64,000 nt of DNA from Hassallia sp050875635 (GTDB lineage Bacteria; Cyanobacteriota; Cyanobacteriia; Cyanobacteriales; Nostocaceae), in contig NZ_JBPAOH010000025.1 of assembly GCF_050875635.1 (NCBI RefSeq), positions 1 through 64,000 of the forward strand, given 5' to 3'. The notes beneath the pieces were generated by a model. That model saw only the letters and a list, made by a program, of their open reading frames with translations, ran no database searches and was not told the DNA's origin. Below are positions 62,270 through 64,000 of this stretch, piece by piece. The position numbers and the translations under genes are program-made. The stretch's first letter is position 1. The number at the start of each line of letters is the position of its first letter.

Positions 62270-62701
62270 TTATTTGCTGCCAAAGTCGAAATTAGGTTTA
62301 TTAATGGTGTTATCTCCGCCCTTAATATTTATCCCTTGCCAATTTTCGTTAATGATTCCTGGGCGTTGTGCCTGCACCATCTGTGTTAAATCTTGAATAG
62401 CCTTTTCTAGTTGAGGATTTGTCTTTGCGGCTTGGTTTACATCATTTCCCAAAGCTTCCACTGCCGCTTTTATCTCTGGATCTGCTTGCGCTGCTTTCTC
62501 TATCTCTAAAACAGCGACACCAATATCTTCTCGCCCTGCTGGTAAAGCTGCTAAAGTCGCTACGGTATCAGGCGATTTAGCTTGCAGCTTTTGTTTGGCA
62601 TAATCAAGCCCTGCATCAAAAGCCTTTTCTATACCCCAATCAGCAAACTTGCCGCCTAAATATAGTCCTAGGGCGATCGCACCGGCGGTTAAGGGTTCCA
62701 T
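62270..62701 (-). CDS. Bell-like helical effector with C-terminal amyloid-type motif
   Basis: The 143-residue protein begins MEPLTAGAIALGLYLGGKFA, a glycine-rich hydrophobic N-terminus, and continues as a helical domain to about 112. After a RPGI turn comes the tail ENWQGINIKGG...NFDFG (residues 119-141), 16 of 23 identical to residues 5-27 of the adjacent NB-ARC protein. This matches Bell-type membrane-acting effectors paired with NLR receptors in multicellular bacteria, where the receptor's motif templates amyloid folding of the effector tail. The effector assignment is inferred from order, size and the shared motif. ATG 62701. Confidence 0.8.
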   Translation of the reverse strand: MEPLTAGAIALGLYLGGKFADWGIEKAFDAGLDYAKQKLQAKSPDTVATLAALPAGREDIGVAVLEIEKAAQADPEIKAAVEALGNDVNQAAKTNPQLEKAIQDLTQMVQAQRPGIINENWQGINIKGGDNTINKPNFDFGSK

Positions 62702-62959
62702 AAGCTACTTTCGTAAAGCGCAATTACACAGCATACTACCAGCTTGACTGCGGTAATTTCGGAAATGTTTATATTAAGTTTATATTACAGGACTTATGCA
62801 AGATGACCAAAAAACGAACCACGTTCGCCCTTGGCGTCTCCGACAGGAGAAGACACGTTCGCGTAGCGTCTCCGAAGGAGAAGGACACGAAGTAATAAGA
62901 GTTTGAGAGGTATTTTGCGTAAGTCTTATTTATATTAAACCAGAGCGATCGCCTATTCC
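62702..62959. other. Intergenic stretch with MITE-like element
   Basis: Outside the element at 62789-62927 the sequence is short and AT-rich. The effector promoter should lie near 62720-62790 on the minus strand, but no motif is clear. Confidence 0.5.
62789..62927. mobile_element. MITE-like element with AGGACTTATGCA ends
   Basis: AGGACTTATGCA (62789-62800) and TGCGTAAGTCTT (62916-62927) are inverted ends with two mismatches. Inside is the GGCGTCTCCGACAGGAGAAG / GCGTAGCGTCTCCGAAGGAG repeat, also found at 43720-43830. Length 139 bp, no coding capacity. Same end sequence as 49901-49992. Confidence 0.6.
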
Positions 62960-63607
62960 TCATAACTGAAATTCTGGCAATTGGCAAATTGCTTTGAGAA
63001 CTTGCAATAATTCAATTGCATGTGGAGATTCATTCAAGTTCAGTAATGGCATTAACTGATAAGTTGGCGGTGTACTTTGTCTGAGATAAACATATTGATA
63101 ACGCAGTCCATTTGTTATCAATCCCCATACAGATTCTTGCTGTTCTAAACTTTTATAAGCGTAGGTTAGCAGTTGTGGTAAACCCTGAAGCACGTCAGCT
63201 AAACTATTTTTCGTCTCAATTACTAATACCCAAAAAGGCGGCAGAGTAATTGCCTGAGCGTTGTTGATTGCTAAAATATCCATGCGTCCTTTAATATTTG
63301 TATCCTCATCTTCGATGGAAATAGCAATTACATCCTCCATCGTCAAGCGAATCAGCACATCATAAAATCCAGCCAATCGCATTAATGGGGCAAGAGTTAA
63401 AAATTTAACTAATCCTTCCGAAACTTTTCCCGCTGCTAGGTAACGTTGAAAGTCATTGCTAATCCGCGATAAATCTTGTTGTTCAAACTCAGTCAGAGGT
63501 TGTAAAGTTAAGTAGTCTGCTGTGGAGCCAATTGGCTGTTCTTCCAGCTTCAGCAGGCGATGAACCTCATTTAAATATAGGTTACTCGCTTCTACGGTGA
63601 GTGTCAT
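62960..63607 (-). CDS. PD-(D/E)XK nuclease-like protein
   Basis: The 215-residue protein has a helical N-terminus (SRISNDFQRYLAAGKVSEGL) and a restriction-endonuclease-like core: IKGRMDILAIN supplies the metal Asp, FWVLVIETKNS supplies the E-x-K pair, and a Gln/Tyr helix follows (LPQLLTYAYKSLEQQ). Similar small proteins in cyanobacteria are annotated as HsdR-type N-terminal nuclease domains. No methylase or helicase accompanies it. It is the third gene of the block between the two leader arrays. ATG 63607. Confidence 0.75.
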   Translation of the reverse strand: MTLTVEASNLYLNEVHRLLKLEEQPIGSTADYLTLQPLTEFEQQDLSRISNDFQRYLAAGKVSEGLVKFLTLAPLMRLAGFYDVLIRLTMEDVIAISIEDEDTNIKGRMDILAINNAQAITLPPFWVLVIETKNSLADVLQGLPQLLTYAYKSLEQQESVWGLITNGLRYQYVYLRQSTPPTYQLMPLLNLNESPHAIELLQVLKAICQLPEFQL

Positions 63608-64000
63608 AGGTGCTGATAGGGTTTATTTGTACTAATTCTCATCTTGCCGCAATTTCCACCCGCATTGACTAGATAGAAGCCCCGACGATTAAAATCGCGG
63701 CTACACAAACAAAGTCCGCCTGCGCGGACTAATCTGAAAATAGGGTTTCAAATTTAATCTGGCGAGATTAATAAAAGAGCGCTAAGTACAGCATTTCATT
63801 AATTCGTAGCAAATTAAACTTGGCAACACCCTGCAATGTCATAACAGACCGATGTTATGCCATAACAGACCGATGTTATGCCATAACAGACCGATGTTAT
63901 GCCATAACAGACCGATGTTATGACATAACAGACCGATGTTATGCCATAACAGACCGATGTTATGCCATAACAGACCGATGTTATGCCATAACGGACTGAT
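63608..64000. other. Right-end gap: hairpin, leader and tandem array
   Basis: A hairpin-type repeat (GGCTACACAAACAAAGTCCG, CCTGCGCGGACTAAT; 63691-63735) precedes a leader-like stretch (63784-63839) and the array at 63840. No gene starts here. Confidence 0.65.
63840..64000. repeat. 21-bp tandem array 3 with leader, cut by the window edge
   Basis: The unit CATAACAGACCGATGTTATG plus C recurs at 63840, 63861, 63882, 63903, 63924, 63945, 63966 and 63987 with exact 21-base period. CATAAC and GTTATG within each unit are complementary. The leader 63784-63839 (AGTACAGCATTTCATTAATT to CCTGCAATGT) matches that of array 2. Confidence 0.92.

Noticed and set aside
62769..62987. 72-codon minus-strand frame
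   Set aside because: It lies inside a MITE-like element and overlaps the nuclease gene.
59529..64000. CRISPR arrays at 59529-59647 and 63840-64000
   Set aside because: The units are contiguous 21-bp repeats with no unique spacers, and no cas genes are present; the shared leader is reported as a separate finding.

Overview
The window comes from a filamentous, heterocyst-forming cyanobacterium of the Nostocales type. The reasons are the very frequent GCGATCGC (HIP1) octamers, the many 7-bp and 21-bp short tandem repeats and small palindromic elements between genes, and a polysaccharide island that carries recognisable hepC and hepA genes of heterocyst envelope synthesis. No tRNA, rRNA, CRISPR array or intact transposase was seen.

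Layout. 0-17 kb is mixed: remnants at the left edge, an SSB-like protein, a fused peptide-type ABC ATPase, a YefM/YoeB-type toxin-antitoxin pair bracketed by 82-bp direct repeats, a decayed VapC-type pair with an in-frame stop in each partner, an exported SH3 protein, a long TPR protein, a YciI-like protein, pheT and a PatA-family response regulator. At 13.2-17.0 kb lies a three-gene VWA / PP2C phosphatase / kinase-TPR unit (TerY-P type triad) closed by a good terminator.

17.3-47.0 kb is a heterocyst envelope polysaccharide island in two converging halves. The plus-strand half (rfbF to a BY-kinase) makes sugar nucleotides, adds glycosyltransferases and ends with the chain-length/export kinase. 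The minus-strand half starts with hepC (initiating sugar-phosphate transferase) and hepA (ABC exporter), continues through nine more glycosyltransferase-type genes and a Wzy/ligase-like membrane protein, and ends with a methyltransferase. The halves meet at 31.0-31.3 kb over a duplicated 111-bp repeat. From memory of Anabaena sp. PCC 7120 (alr2825-alr2841), the hepC-hepA block looks inverted here.

48.3-55.0 kb is housekeeping: LapA-like protein, ScpA, an NDP-sugar pyrophosphorylase (GMPP type), arginine decarboxylase SpeA, nucleoside diphosphate kinase and a TerC-family membrane protein.

55.3-64.0 kb is accessory and the most interesting part. It holds a ZorA/ZorB-like motor pair with no recognised Zorya effector, two unknown proteins, and a NB-ARC/TPR receptor (NLR-like). 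The receptor's first residues share a 23-residue motif (16 identities) with the C-terminal tail of the small helical protein encoded just upstream. That is the arrangement of an amyloid-motif NLR/Bell-type effector pair, a proposed regulated cell-death or immunity switch of multicellular bacteria. A PD-(D/E)XK nuclease-like gene follows. The receptor-effector-nuclease block lies between two 21-bp-period tandem arrays that share a conserved upstream leader of about 56 bp but have entirely different repeat units.
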